From assembly GCF_004355185.1 (NCBI RefSeq), contig NZ_CP037922.1:4310001-4374000 (forward strand): a stretch of 64,000 nt of DNA. The letters are read 5' to 3'. The position numbers and the translations under genes were made by a program. Numbering within the stretch: position 1 is the first letter of the stretch; every line of letters begins with the position of its first letter. This document shows positions 1 to 9,967 of the stretch, piece by piece. This DNA comes from Hymenobacter radiodurans (lineage in GTDB: Bacteria; Bacteroidota; Bacteroidia; Cytophagales; Hymenobacteraceae). The notes below the pieces were generated by a model that was not told where the DNA came from, made no database searches, and worked only from the letters and a program-made list of their open reading frames with translations.

Positions 1-871
1 CGAAGGGCAAGGTAAAGGTGTATTCCTCAACTCTCGAGCGGACCAAACGCACATGCACCACCGTGCGCTCGGCGCTGGCTTCCGTTACCGTGACGCCCAA
101 ATTTGCCTCCTGCTGATGCTGCCGACTCCACGTAAAGGTGCGGGCCGGACCAAGCATCTGCTGGGCAGCACTGTGAATGGCTTCATGGTCGCGGCAGTAG
201 AAGAGCGTATCTACCGCTTCAAAAAGCTGCATTTTCTCCTGCACTTTCTCTTCCGCCGAAGAAAAACCCGCATCGTGCGCCGTACCGAGGTTAGTGAAAA
301 TGCCGAGCGTGGGCTGAATAACAGCCGCGAGCTTCGCCATTTCGCCCCGCTCCGAAATACCCGCCTCAAAAATTCCCAGCGTGTGTGTTGCGTTCAGCTC
401 CCACACGGATAGCGGCACGCCCACTTGCGAATTGTAGCTGCGCGGGCTTTTACAAATCAGCTCATCGGAGCTGAGCAATTGGGCCAGCCACTCTTTTACA
501 ATGGTTTTGCCATTGGAGCCCGTGATACCAACTATCGGAATAGTAAACTGCTGCCGATGCCAGGCCGTCAACGCCTGCAAAGCCGCTAGACTGTCCTGAA
601 TCAGCAGAAAGCCGGCCTCGGGGAATGCCAATTTGCCCCCCGGTATCTCCTCTACCCTATCAACTACAAACAGACGCACGCCGCGCTTATACAGGTCGGG
701 CAGGTAGCGGTGGCCGTTGTGCTGGGCTCCGCGGATGGCAAAGAACAGGGAGCCGGCTGGCTGCCCCACGCGCCGGCTGTCGAGCAGCAGGTGCTGCACG
801 CGACTCGCCTCGGGAGGCGTTTGGAGCAAGGTGCCGCCGGTGAGAGCGGGCAGATCGGAGAAGGATAGCAT
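1..871 (-). CDS. murF: MurF-type ligase, probably the bifunctional MurF/alanine racemase (3' end outside window)
   Basis: The reverse strand reads open from an ATG at 871 to the window edge, giving 290 residues of a Mur ligase. MurF adds D-Ala-D-Ala to the UDP-MurNAc tripeptide in the cytoplasm, the last soluble step of peptidoglycan precursor synthesis. An N-terminal MurF-like domain with the DSRRV segment is followed near residue 115 by the ATP-binding loop GITGSNGKT, then by the central-domain stretches FEAGISERGEM and FTNLGTAHDAGF. That central segment resembles the Bacteroidetes protein in which MurF is fused to alanine racemase. The racemase half would lie beyond the left edge and cannot be confirmed. 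The start lies 59 bases from the proposed start of the divergent transporter gene, so the two promoters share a short region. Confidence 0.85.
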   Translation of the reverse strand, partial: MLSFSDLPALTGGTLLQTPPEASRVQHLLLDSRRVGQPAGSLFFAIRGAQHNGHRYLPDLYKRGVRLFVVDRVEEIPGGKLAFPEAGFLLIQDSLAALQALTAWHRQQFTIPIVGITGSNGKTIVKEWLAQLLSSDELICKSPRSYNSQVGVPLSVWELNATHTLGIFEAGISERGEMAKLAAVIQPTLGIFTNLGTAHDAGFSSAEEKVQEKMQLFEAVDTLFYCRDHEAIHSAAQQMLGPARTFTWSRQHQQEANLGVTVTEASAERTVVHVRLVRSRVEEYTFTLPF

Positions 872-895
872 GGAGAGCAAAGGTAAGGCGTGTGG

Positions 896-903
896 TATCT
901 TTG
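896..903 (+). promoter_or_regulatory. Candidate Bacteroidetes -7 box (TATCTTTG) for the transporter gene
   Basis: TATCTTTG fits the Bacteroidetes consensus TAnnTTTG. It lies about 27 bases before the GTG at 930 and argues that translation of the transporter begins downstream of it. No good -33 element is visible. Confidence 0.45.
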
Positions 904-929
904 CGGTCTTTACCGTTTGTTTCTTCGTT

Positions 930-1840
930 GTGCAACTTACTCGCTACCACCTGGCCGCACTCGCGGCTTTTCTTATTTGGGGCTTTTTCCCCATTCCGCT
1001 TCGTATGCTCGCCAGCTACAGCAGTGGGCAGATTCTTTTTTTCGGGTCCTCATTTCCCTCCTGATTTTACTGATCATTAATCTGCTGTTCCGCACCTCGG
1101 CCGTGCGCGCCACGTGGCGCAAGTGGCGTACAGCACCCATAGGCGAGCGGCGCGGGGTGGCTGGCAGCACCTTACTGGGGGGCATTTTGCTTACGTCCAA
1201 CTGGCTGCTATTCATTTATGTCATCAATAAAGTAAGTGTGCAAGCAGGCTCCTTCGCTTACCTCATCTGTCCTATCCTGACGGCGTTGCTCGGGTTTCTG
1301 GTGCTGCGCGAAAAGCTGCGGCGCAATCAGTGGCTGGCCATCGGGTTGAGCGCCTTGAGCTGCGCGTTGCTGGGTACGGGCTCGGCGCGCACATTACTGA
1401 TGAGCTTGGTGGTAGCGTCCACTTACGCCCTGTACCTTATCACCCAGCGCCGCCTGCAAGGCTACGACCGGCTAGTGCTGCTCACGGTGCAGCTTTCGCT
1501 CGCTGCCGCCTTTATTTTGCCCACCGCCAGCTTATTAGGCGCCTCTCCCCTAGCCGGTTTTCACGACCTGCATTTGCTGCTGATAACGGCTATTTTGAGT
1601 ACTGTTTTTACGGTACTACCGCTATTTCTAAATCTATATGCTCTAAATACGCTGCCTTCGGGCACAGTAGGTATTCTGATGTATTTGAATCCGGTAGTAA
1701 GCTTTCTGCTGGCTTTTCTTTATTTCAATGAGGCCGCGACTACTATTCAGGCTGTCGCGTACGCTATTATTCTGGGCTCCGTCGTGCTGTATAATATGCG
1801 TTTTGGGGCCGCAGCAATAAGTAGTAAGCCCAGCATTTGA
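930..1840 (+). CDS. EamA/RarD-type membrane transporter (one frameshift as read)
   Basis: A membrane protein of the EamA (drug/metabolite transporter) superfamily, closest in feel to RarD. Likely role is export or uptake of a small metabolite; the substrate is unknown. About ten hydrophobic segments are present, with FLIWGFFPI near the N terminus and NWLLFIYVINKVSVQAGSF and LNPVVSFLLAFLYF further on. The N-terminal segment is in one frame and the rest in another. The break is at a run of seven T at 1036-1042, where an eighth T would join SGQILFF to RVLISLL and give 303 residues, the usual family length. GTG 930 is chosen because it follows the TATCTTTG box and leads directly into the first transmembrane segment. 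A reading in the downstream frame from about 890 has an N terminus unlike the family. Confidence 0.75.
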
Positions 1841-1888
1841 TCCTTTTGTGCGTGGGTTGAGTTACTACTAAACACCTTTTCACAAAGC

Positions 1889-2392
1889 ATGCAGCAGCCC
1901 GCTAAGAAATTTTATACACCGCCCGAAGCGCTTCAAAAAATAGCCGCTTTCTGCACCTACCAAGAACGTACGTTCAAGGAAGTTGAAGAGAAACTGCGTA
2001 GCTACGGTCTAACCGAAGACGAAGCCGGCGAAATCATCATTCGTCTGAGCCGGGAGAAGCTACTGGACGAGGAGCGCTACGCCAAGAGTTTTGTGCGGGG
2101 CAAATACCGACTTAAAAAGTGGGGTCGCCGCCGCATTCTGCAGGATTTAAAGTTCAAGGGCATCTCTGAGTACTGCATCAAGCAGGGCATGAAGGAGATA
2201 GACGGCGACGAGTATTACCAAAACCTGGTGGACGTGCTAGAAAAAAAGGACCGCCAGGAAAAGGAGAAGAACCCCCGCGTGCGCCGCCAGAAGCTCCAGC
2301 TTTTCATGACCAGCAAAGGCTACGAGTCCGACCTAATCAAGATGGCTCTGGATGATCTGGGCAAGGAAAAGACGGACGATGAAGACGAATAA
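1889..2392 (+). CDS. recX: Regulatory protein RecX
   Basis: A 167-residue protein of the RecX family, which binds RecA filaments and limits RecA activity in recombination and the SOS response. The family pattern of three-helix repeats is visible: CTYQERTFKEVEEKL, then SREKLLDEERYAKSFVR (the conserved LDDxRYA-like element) and GRRRILQDLKFKGI. The C-terminal tail is strongly acidic (TDDEDE). It ends just before a strong bidirectional terminator shared with the convergent catalase gene. recA is not adjacent here, which is usual in this phylum. Length and motifs are normal for the family. Confidence 0.9.
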   Translation: MQQPAKKFYTPPEALQKIAAFCTYQERTFKEVEEKLRSYGLTEDEAGEIIIRLSREKLLDEERYAKSFVRGKYRLKKWGRRRILQDLKFKGISEYCIKQGMKEIDGDEYYQNLVDVLEKKDRQEKEKNPRVRRQKLQLFMTSKGYESDLIKMALDDLGKEKTDDEDE

Positions 2393-2411
2393 CAGTAGTT
2401 ATTTATAAAGC

Positions 2412-2446
2412 AAAAAAGCCCCCAGAAGATTTCTGGGGGCTTTTTT
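2412..2446. terminator. Bidirectional intrinsic terminator between recX and catalase
   Basis: A perfect 16-bp stem, AAAAAAGCCCCCAGAA (2412-2427) with its complement at 2431-2446, closes a 3-base GAT loop. The A/T tracts on both sides let it work for both convergent genes. It is an inverted pair of the window's dispersed GCCCCC motif. Confidence 0.9.
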
Positions 2447-2460
2447 ACGGTTATTTTCTA

Positions 2461-4113
2461 TTAATAAGGACGAGCCTCGTGAGCTACTTCTTCGGCTTGT
2501 GCCACAGCTTCGGCACTTTTGCTTTCATTGGCTTGCGTAGCACCTTGGGCACCGCTAGCGGTTTGCTTTAAGCCTTGGGCCAGACGATTGCCCCAATCCG
2601 GGTCGCAGTTGGTGCACAACTCAATCATCTTTTTCTGGATCACCTCATTAGCGTCGCTTAGTGCGCCCACCATGTTGCTGATCAGATCGTTGCGCTCCCA
2701 ATCTTCGTGTAAGCGGTACCGTTCGCCGGCTTGCTTGAAGTTGTTCTGCCGATCGATGGTCTGACGGATCAGGCGACCCGTATACTCCGGCGTATGGTCG
2801 GGAGCCGTGCGGGGCGCTTCCTTCAGTCCATTGAGCGAGGAAGGCTCGTAGTTGATGTGGTTATTCTGGCCGGGCGCCGAATCGACGTGGTAAGCCATCT
2901 GACCGTCGCGCTGGTTAGTGGCTACGTGCTTCTTGGGCGCGTTGATGGGCAGCTGTAAGTAGTTGGTACCCACGCGGTAACGCTGCGTATCGGAATACGA
3001 GAACGTACGACCCTGCAACATTTTGTCGTCCGAGAAGTCCAGACCATCCACCAGCACACCGGTACCGAAGGCTACCTGCTCTACTTCTGCGAAATAATTC
3101 TCGGGGTTTTTGTTGAGCGTCATCTTGCCTACGGGCAGATGCGGAAACTGATCCTCAGGCCAGATCTTGGTATCGTCGAGCGGATCGAAGTCTAGCTCCG
3201 GATGCTCATCGTCGCTCATGATCTGCACGCGCAACTCCCACTGCGGGAAGTTACCCTTCTTGATATTATCGAACAGGTCCTGGGTGGCGTGGTTGAAGTT
3301 TTTGGCCTGAATGGCCTCAGCTTCAGCTTGCGTCAGGTTTTTGATGCCTTGCAGCGGCTCCCAGTGATATTTCACCAGTACAGCTTCACCGGCTTGGTTT
3401 ACCCACTTGTAGGTATTTACGCCCGAACCCTGCATCTGCCGGTAGTTGGCTGGAATGCCCCAAGGCGAGAACAGGAAGCTCACCATGTGCATAGCTTCCG
3501 GCGTGTTGCTGATGAAGTCGAAGATGCGCTCCCCGGTCTGACGGTTGTGTACTGGGTCAGGCTTTTGGGAGTGAATCAGATCCGGGAACTTCATCGCGTC
3601 GCGGATAAAGAACACCTTCAGGTTGTTACCTACTAGGTCCCAGTTGCCATCTTCGGTGTAGAATTTCACCGCAAAGCCGCGCGGGTCGCGCAGGGTTTCG
3701 GGCGAGTGCCCACCGTGGCCTACCGTGGAGAAACGCACAAACACCGGCGTCTCTTTTCCCTTAGTATTGAACAGCTTAGCACGGGTATACTTCTCAATAG
3801 GCTCGTCGCCTACTTTGCCGTACGCTTCAAATACGCCGTGGGCGCCGGCGCCGCGGGCGTGCACCACGCGCTCCGGAACTCGCTCCCGGTCGAAGTGGCT
3901 GATTTTTTCGATAAACTGATAGTTCTCCAGCGTCGCGGGACCGCGGCTGCCTACGGTACGCGTGTTCTGGTTATTCGTGAGGGGATGCCCCTGACGGGTA
4001 GTAAGGGTCTGAGCATTTTCGCCGGCCGCCGTACGCGTATCCTGCGAAGTACCAGCGCCGGTTACGGCTGTACCCGTACCGTTGCCAGATGTGGGATTCT
4101 GATCTTGGTCCAT
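2461..4113 (-). CDS. katA: Haem catalase
   Basis: A 550-residue monofunctional haem catalase that converts hydrogen peroxide to water and oxygen. The catalytic His is about residue 85 in [12 protein letters not shown]. The distal Asn lies in the segment [10 protein letters not shown] near residue 163, and the haem-ligating Tyr is about 373 in [12 protein letters not shown]. The protein starts with a Gly/Thr/Gln-rich extension of about 35 residues that is not part of the catalase fold, and it ends in an Ala/Glu-rich tail. No signal peptide is seen, so it is probably cytoplasmic. The gene is divergent from an OxyR-type regulator, which suggests peroxide-inducible expression. The symbol katA is given by family; other catalase names are possible. 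Confidence 0.95.
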   Translation of the reverse strand: MDQDQNPTSGNGTGTAVTGAGTSQDTRTAAGENAQTLTTRQGHPLTNNQNTRTVGSRGPATLENYQFIEKISHFDRERVPERVVHARGAGAHGVFEAYGKVGDEPIEKYTRAKLFNTKGKETPVFVRFSTVGHGGHSPETLRDPRGFAVKFYTEDGNWDLVGNNLKVFFIRDAMKFPDLIHSQKPDPVHNRQTGERIFDFISNTPEAMHMVSFLFSPWGIPANYRQMQGSGVNTYKWVNQAGEAVLVKYHWEPLQGIKNLTQAEAEAIQAKNFNHATQDLFDNIKKGNFPQWELRVQIMSDDEHPELDFDPLDDTKIWPEDQFPHLPVGKMTLNKNPENYFAEVEQVAFGTGVLVDGLDFSDDKMLQGRTFSYSDTQRYRVGTNYLQLPINAPKKHVATNQRDGQMAYHVDSAPGQNNHINYEPSSLNGLKEAPRTAPDHTPEYTGRLIRQTIDRQNNFKQAGERYRLHEDWERNDLISNMVGALSDANEVIQKKMIELCTNCDPDWGNRLAQGLKQTASGAQGATQANESKSAEAVAQAEEVAHEARPY

Positions 4114-4209
4114 AGTAAGCTAGTGTTAAGTGATTAGTCGGTTATACGAGAGTTGTGCGAAGACAATCTTATATAATTACTGTCAAAGATGCTGTTGTTG
4201 GAAGTATAA

Positions 4210-4229
4210 ATCAAATCATTTGTTTTGAT
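4210..4229. promoter_or_regulatory. Inverted repeat in the katA-oxyR intergenic region, candidate operator
   Basis: ATCAAA (4210-4215) and TTTGAT (4224-4229) form an inverted repeat with an 8-base spacer between the divergent catalase and oxyR genes. It does not match the classical OxyR ATAG spacing. A second dyad-like element, GATAATAGTATC, begins at 4227. Either could bind the regulator; this is inference from position only. Confidence 0.3.
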
Positions 4230-4266
4230 AATAGTATCAGCAATGCTTATAGTTTATCTTCGAACG

Positions 4267-5193
4267 GTGAATCTGCAACAGCTGGAATATCTTATTGCGC
4301 TTGATATGCACCGGCAGTTTGTGGGCGCCGCTAGCAGCTGCCACGTAACGCAACCGGCCCTGAGTATGCAACTTCAAAAACTGGAGGATGAGTTGGGTGT
4401 GCTACTCTTCGACCGCAAGAAAAAACGTCTGGAGCCTACGGCTGTGGGCGTTAAAGTAATTCGGCAAGCGCGCCATGTGCTCCGCGAAGTACAGTTGTTG
4501 CGCGAAGTTGTAGAGGTTGAGAAAGGTGAGCTAGTAGGGGAAGTACGACTCGGCATTATCCCTACGCTGGCTCCTTATCTGGTACCGTTGTTTTTGGTGG
4601 CTTTGGCTGAGCAGCATCCCCAACTACGAGTACGCGTGGAGGAGCTTCAATCAGAAGAACTAGTTCGCCAACTCAAAGCGCATCAGCTCGATATAGGGCT
4701 GCTTATCACGCCGCTGGACGACCAACAGCTACGTGAGTTACCGCTACTGGAAGAACCATTCCTGGGCTATGTATCGGCCTCACACCCCTTGTACGCGCAC
4801 GCCACCCTCCGCCCCACCGACCTTTCGGGAGCTGGCTTGTGGCTGCTACAGCAAGGCCATTGCTTTCGCAATCAGGTACTCACTGTTTGTGCGCCGCCCG
4901 ATGGCGCTCACCCGTACAGTTACGAAAGCGGCTCTATCGAAACCTTGAAGGAATTGGTACGTCGCAACAATGGCTACACGCTAGTACCTGAGCTTTCGGT
5001 GCTGGAAGAAGCCGATACTAACCCGATGGTAAAGCGTTTTGAGGCTCCGGAGCCGGTGCGCGAAGTCAGCTTAGTCGTGCATCATGGCTTCGTGCGCACC
5101 CAGTTGCTCGCCAACTTGCAGCAGCTCATTTTGGAGCAGGTACCCGAGCGACTGCACGCCGGCCGAGCTACCCAGAAAATAAAGTGGCAGTAA
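4267..5193 (+). CDS. oxyR: LysR-family peroxide sensor OxyR
   Basis: A 308-residue LysR-type regulator: winged-helix DNA-binding domain over residues 1-60 (QLEYLIALD, CHVTQPALSMQLQKLEDELG), then a substrate-binding-like domain. With the GTG at 4267 as residue 1, the segment QGHCFRNQVLTVC places cysteines at 199 and 208. These are the numbering and spacing of the peroxide-sensing disulfide in E. coli OxyR, which supports both function and start. An ATG at 4243 would add eight residues not expected in the family. The gene is divergent from catalase, the classical OxyR target. Its stop is only nine bases from that of the convergent DUF4230 gene. Expected behaviour, from the family, is activation of catalase on oxidation. 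Confidence 0.9.
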   Translation: MNLQQLEYLIALDMHRQFVGAASSCHVTQPALSMQLQKLEDELGVLLFDRKKKRLEPTAVGVKVIRQARHVLREVQLLREVVEVEKGELVGEVRLGIIPTLAPYLVPLFLVALAEQHPQLRVRVEELQSEELVRQLKAHQLDIGLLITPLDDQQLRELPLLEEPFLGYVSASHPLYAHATLRPTDLSGAGLWLLQQGHCFRNQVLTVCAPPDGAHPYSYESGSIETLKELVRRNNGYTLVPELSVLEEADTNPMVKRFEAPEPVREVSLVVHHGFVRTQLLANLQQLILEQVPERLHAGRATQKIKWQ

Positions 5194-5202
5194 AAAAGCC
5201 CC

Positions 5203-5832
5203 CTAGCGCTTTGTTGGCCGCTGGGGTGGAGCTATTTGCTGGGTCAGCACCACGCGGCGGCCGGTCATGGTTTCGAGCATGGGCCGCAGAATCTTTTCGG
5301 CGTTTTGAGTCGTCTGCGGCAAGATGCCCGATTGCAGAGCTGTTTGGCGCACGTTGCGCTCGGCGTAGCGGTAGCCTTCATCGATGAGCTCAGCATCCTG
5401 AAAAAACGAGTTCTCAGTGCTGTAGACTTTGCTTTGACTATGATCGACGCGCCAAGTGCACAGCTCGGGCGCGGGTAAAGCTACTCGTATGATGGAGTCG
5501 CCCTCGAACACGACATCCTGGGCGCGCACTTTGGTCATATCGAGGCAGCCCACCGCCTCGCCGGCTACAATAAGGGCTACTTTGGAGTCGGGTAGAAAGC
5601 GGTAGGTGCTTTTGCGGTACTCTACCACGTCTTTAAAGCGGAAGCGCACCAACTCCATGCGGCCCAGGCTTTCCACTTTGGTCAGCACCGTATTATGGGT
5701 CACGGTGATTTGCGGAGTAGGCCGTAGCGGATTTTGTAGCTCGGCCAGCGTGGGCTGCACTTTCTCCCACAAAAACCAACCTAGCCCCACCAAAAACAAC
5801 AACGGCACTAAACGGCGGAGCAAGCGAATCAT
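5203..5832 (-). CDS. DUF4230 membrane-anchored protein
   Basis: A 209-residue protein with one N-terminal transmembrane segment (residues about 8-22, LVPLLFLVGLGWFLW) and a soluble domain that resembles DUF4230. Typical features are the early segment NTVLTKVESLGRMELVRFRFKDVVEY and the C-terminal part with an AERNVRQTAL helix and a helix around PMLETMTGRRVVL. The family is widespread but has no established biochemical role. It is likely anchored in the inner membrane with the domain outside. It converges on oxyR with almost no spacer. I cannot suggest a function. Confidence 0.75.
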   Translation of the reverse strand: MIRLLRRLVPLLFLVGLGWFLWEKVQPTLAELQNPLRPTPQITVTHNTVLTKVESLGRMELVRFRFKDVVEYRKSTYRFLPDSKVALIVAGEAVGCLDMTKVRAQDVVFEGDSIIRVALPAPELCTWRVDHSQSKVYSTENSFFQDAELIDEGYRYAERNVRQTALQSGILPQTTQNAEKILRPMLETMTGRRVVLTQQIAPPQRPTKR

Positions 5833-5948
5833 TCAGGCGGAGAACAATGGTGAGTAGAAAACAATGGCAACAACTGGCCTGCATACGTTGCCAGTCACTG
5901 TTGAGTCACAACAACTATCCGGTTGCTTTTAATTCGCCGCGCTAAGAT

Positions 5949-6904
5949 CTACTTCACTTCTTGGTTATGAATCACATCCGGCCACCACGCGCTACGCTGC
6001 CCAAAACGGGCGCTAAAACCAGCCCAGGCCTGCAAACCGCCCGTATGCACGGCCACCACGGTACTGCCCGCGGCGAAGTAATCCTGGTTTAGCAAATCAA
6101 GAACGCCGTACAGCAGTTTGCCCGTGTACAAAGGATCGAGCAGGATGCCGTGGCGCTGCTGAAACTGCTGGATGAACGTTAGTAGCTCGGGCGAAAACTT
6201 GGCGTACCCACCGAAATGATACTGGGTCTGTACCGACCACGGAGCGGTAACTGTTTGGCCAGCGGCGGTTTTCAACGCCTTTATGTCTTCTTGCAGGAAA
6301 CCGCCATTCTTCAGTGCTGCCACGCCGACGGCCTGTTGCTGCGGGCTTAGCGCTGCCAAAAAGCCCCCCAGCGTGCCGCCAGTGCCGCAGGCTACGCACA
6401 ACGCATCGAAGGAAATTTGCGCGCTTAGCTCGGGTACTAACTCGGCGCAGCCACGGAGTGCTAGCTCATTGGTGCCGCCTTCGGGTAAGACGTAAGCAGG
6501 GCCCGTTTGACCCAGCAAGTCAGCCTGAAAAGTGGGTTCCTGCTTCTGCCGATAGGCGTCGCGGTCGAGGTAGCGCAGGGTCATACCGTCAGCCGCGGCT
6601 TGGGCCAGCGTAGGATTCAGAGGACTGCTTTCTTCGCCGCGCACCATCCCGATAGTGCGAAACCCATAGAGCCGACCAGCGGCGGCCACGGCGGCCAGAT
6701 GATTAGAAAAAGCCCCCCGAAGGTCAGGAGCGTGTCGTGGCCTTGGGCGCGAGCTTCCAGCAAGTTGTACTTAAGCTTGCGCCACTTGTTGCCGGGCAAC
6801 TCGGGATGGGTTAAATCATCGCGGAGCAAGATCAACCGAATGCCGCGGCGACGCGCGGCCGGCTCATCAAGCTCCTGGAGAATCAGCGGCGTGGCGGTAG
6901 TCAT
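5949..6904 (-). CDS. ACC deaminase / D-cysteine desulfhydrase family PLP enzyme (one frameshift as read)
   Basis: A PLP-dependent enzyme of the family that includes 1-aminocyclopropane-1-carboxylate deaminase and D-cysteine desulfhydrase; which substrate applies cannot be told. The PLP lysine is in PGNKWRKLKYN near residue 40, and the phosphate-binding glycines are in ACGTGGTLGG. The reading frame breaks at six C at 6713-6718 (plus strand). With a seventh base, TLLTFGG continues into AFSNHLAAVAAAGRLYGF, exactly as in the family, and the protein is 318 residues. As read, the two halves lie in different frames. It follows the YfhO-like gene by 30 bases on the same strand and is probably cotranscribed with it. 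Confidence 0.85.
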
Positions 6905-6934
6905 GGGCTGAAACCCCCAAGCGGAGGTGTTGGA

Positions 6935-9489
6935 TTACGCGGCTACCAAATCCTGATCAGCCAATACTGGCCGCTTCTTCCAGATATAAAGAGCTACCCC
7001 TATCAAGCCCAGAATCAGAATAATGGACGAAACCAGCGACACGGTATTACCGATGGCATACGACTGAGGCTCAAATTTGAACTCAATCGTATGTTGGCCA
7101 GCGGGCACCGGCATGGCGCGCAGCACATAGTTAGCTCGGATATGCGGCACCGGTTTGCCGTCGATATACGCGTTCCAACCGTCTTTATAATAGATTTCGG
7201 AAAACACGACAAAGCCGTCCTGGGCAGCATTGACCTGATATTTCAGAGCGTCCGGCGAATAGTTGGTCAGGCGGATGGTGGAGCCGGCGGCGTTGTAAGA
7301 AGTTTTGGAGACTGGGAATTTCGAGGCATCAACGACAGCCGTAGTAGCCGGATTGAAGTTGCTAAGGGCCGCAATTTCCTGGTCGGGGCTCTGCACTTTC
7401 TGAATTTCGCTGACAAACCAGGCGTTACCAAGTGCAGCCGGATTGCGCTGTACCTGCGAGGGCTGATTAGCTTGCGGATTGGGGGCGTAATCAGGTAGCG
7501 GGTGTTCAGCATGTTGAGCACCTGCGTGTTATTCTGCGAAATTTGACGCTCGATTAGATCCTGGTAGCGGCGCAACTTGGCGCCGTGATACCCACCAATG
7601 CTCTTGTGGAAATAAGAAGTGTTAGCTTCGTTAAACGGGTTATTCAGATTCAGCACGCGGTAGCTTAGGTCCTTGTCCTGCAAAATCTGCTGATCCTGAG
7701 GCGTTGGCACAAACTGCTGCGTGACCGTTTCACGCTGAAAGTTGGAGTCGTTGAGGTAGCGCTTATCTACCGCCCACAGGTCGACGAGGGTGAGCCCAGC
7801 CATCACTGCAGCAGCGGCCGTAGCCGAAAGCTTGCGCTGAAGAAAGAAGTACAAAACGCCCCCCGCGGCCAGAATAAAGAACAATGAGCGCAACACATCC
7901 GCGCGGAGCAGGCTAGCGCGGTCTTCCCGAATGGCATCGAGTGGGAAGCCACTTTGCTGCAATTGCGCATCGATAGGAGACGCATAATCGGCACCTAAGC
8001 TGAGCAGCCAGGCGAGGATGCACAAGCCCGCCGTACCTGCTACGGCGTAGAGTAGTTTACGCTTAAGGTCAGAGGTTTCGGCGGAGTCGGCGGTGGGAAG
8101 CGTGAGGGCTGGGTGGCCAGCAACTGGCGCCACCGCTGCGCGGTGGGCGCGCAAGAAGCGGGCTAACGCCATCACTGCTAGCAACGGCATCGCGAGTTGG
8201 GCAATTACCAAGGCCATCGACACCGACCGGAACTTGTTGTAGCCGGGGAAGTAGTCGAACATCAGATTGTTGAAGGTCTCGAAGTTCTTACCCCAGGCCA
8301 ACACAATGGACAAAATGGTACCGATCAATAGCCAAGTGCGCAAGCGCCGGTCGGCCACAAACAACCCCAACACAAACAGCAAGCAGACCACTGCGCCCAC
8401 GTACACGGGCCCGCTGGTGCTGGGCTGGTCGCCCCAATAGAGGGGAAGTTGACTGAGATAATCGCGGAGTTGAACGGGTGGTACGCCGAGTTGGGTAAGT
8501 GCCTTGCCGGTGGCCGAGCTTTCGCTCAGTGCGCCTTGGCTAGCGCCGCCGAAATAGTTGGGGATGAGCAAAGTAATAGATTCGCTTACGCCGTAGCTCC
8601 AGTTGAAAGCGTAGTCACGGTCGAGACCGGAGCCGCTGGGAGCATCATCGGAAGCGGCAGCAGTTGGAGCGCCAGGAGCAGGCGTGGTCAGTTCAGAGCG
8701 GCCCCGGATAGAGTACTTACCGTATTCGGCCGTGACGTAAAGGCGGCCGAAGCTGACGCCAATGGCTAATAAGGCTGCGGCGCCTAAAAGGGCCGTGCGA
8801 CCGAGAAAGTCAGGTAGGCGCTTTTCGCGGAAGGCATAAACTAGCTCTACAATGCCAAACACCAACACCAGCAACAGCAGGTAATAAGTGATTTGGAGGT
8901 GATTGGAGCGCACATTCATGGTGAGGCCCAGCGCAAACAAAGCCGCGCCCAGCCAGCGGTTGCGCCGAAACGTGACCAGCAGCCCCGCCAGCACCAGCGG
9001 CGCGTAGGCAATAGACAAAGACTTGGTGTTATGGCCAGCGGCCAGAATAACGAGGTTGTAGCTGGTGAAGCCCAGCGCAATAGCACCCACTACCGCCACC
9101 AAAGGCCGCACCCCTAGCGCAACAAACAGGATATAGCCGCAGAGCAACGCCAGAAATAGGTTGGCCACTACCGCCGGCAGACTTAAGGTAAAAATCTGGT
9201 GCAGATAAGTCGATAAATCGCCGGGGAAGCGGGTGCTGATGAGGTAAGTGGGCATTCCGGCGAACATAGAGTTAGTCCAGAGAGCCTCCTTGCCCGTCTC
9301 CGCCCGGTAGGTTGCCGCTTCCTGCGAGCCGCCGCGGAACTGCACAATGTCATGCTGGGCGAGGGTTTGGTCATCCAGCACCAGGGGCGAAAAGTACACA
9401 CAAGCCAGGGTCAGAAAAAACAACACGGCCAGCAGGTGAGGCAGCATCCGCCGCCACAAGGGCACGGCAACGGGAGAAACAGTAGTCAT
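6935..9489 (-). CDS. YfhO-like integral membrane protein (one frameshift as read)
   Basis: A large membrane protein of about 851 residues after correction, with more than ten hydrophobic segments and a C-terminal extracytoplasmic domain, as in the YfhO family. Family members are GT-C-like and linked in Firmicutes to lipoteichoic acid glycosylation. In Bacteroidetes the role is unknown. The ATG at 9489 (MTTVSPVAVPLW) is preferred over an upstream in-frame ATG because it lies right before the first transmembrane segment. The frame breaks at five G at 7481-7485. One more base joins LNTRYLIT to PNPQANQPSQV and then to GNAWFVSEIQKV, the expected domain. The final segment (SLVSSIILILGLIGVALYIW) is a C-terminal transmembrane helix. 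Confidence 0.8.
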
Positions 9490-9611
9490 CAGCGAAAAGA
9501 AGAGTCGATTAACGGCCAAAAAGCCCCCAGGGCTTGGCAAAGCACGCCGAAGGTAGGTCGTTTATTTTATTCCAGGAAGTAGACGGTTTCGGCCAAACGA
9601 TTTTAGCGGGC

Positions 9612-9666
9612 ATAAAAACGCCCCCCAGTTGCACAGTTGAGAAACCATGCGACTGGGGGGCGTTTA
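9612..9666 (-). terminator. Intrinsic terminator after the DUF4834 gene
   Basis: AACGCCCCCCAGT and ACTGGGGGGCGTT form a stem with a loop of about 23 bases, flanked by A/T-rich tracts. It lies directly downstream of the minus-strand DUF4834 stop. It is a variant of the dispersed motif in which the base before GCCCCCC is C. Confidence 0.7.
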
Positions 9667-9676
9667 TGAAAGCTGG

Positions 9677-9967
9677 CTATTTTACTTCCTCGTATTCCAC
9701 GTATTCACCGCCATTGAATTTGGTATCGGGGCGGGCTTTTGGCTTAGGGGGCGCAAACTCTACGCGCACTTCGCCGGGAGCTGGCGCCGGACCGGGAGGC
9801 GGCCCGAACGGCGAGGCTTGGCCGAAAGGAGGTGCCTGGCCAAACTGCTGACCGTAGCGACGAACTTGTTTTTTGATGAACATTCCTACCACCAAACGCA
9901 GCACCACGGGCAGCACGAAGCGCACGAGCAGCGAAATGATGAGCAGGGTTAGGAGGAACTTGGTCAT
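9677..9967 (-). CDS. DUF4834-type small membrane protein
   Basis: A 96-residue protein with one N-terminal hydrophobic helix (LLTLLIISLLVRFVLPVVL). A proline/glycine/glutamine-rich segment follows (FGQAPPFGQASPFGPPPG), then an acidic C terminus (NGGEYVEYEEVK). This layout matches the small Bacteroidetes family DUF4834, of unknown function. Its ATG overlaps the stop of the upstream FkbM methyltransferase gene by four bases (ATGA), so the two are probably translationally coupled. A terminator follows directly. Confidence 0.75.
   Translation of the reverse strand: MTKFLLTLLIISLLVRFVLPVVLRLVVGMFIKKQVRRYGQQFGQAPPFGQASPFGPPPGPAPAPGEVRVEFAPPKPKARPDTKFNGGEYVEYEEVK

Noticed and set aside
3202..4137. 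Open readings of over 140 codons on the plus strand over the catalase gene
   Set aside because: They are antisense shadows of a clear catalase, with no family resemblance or promoter.
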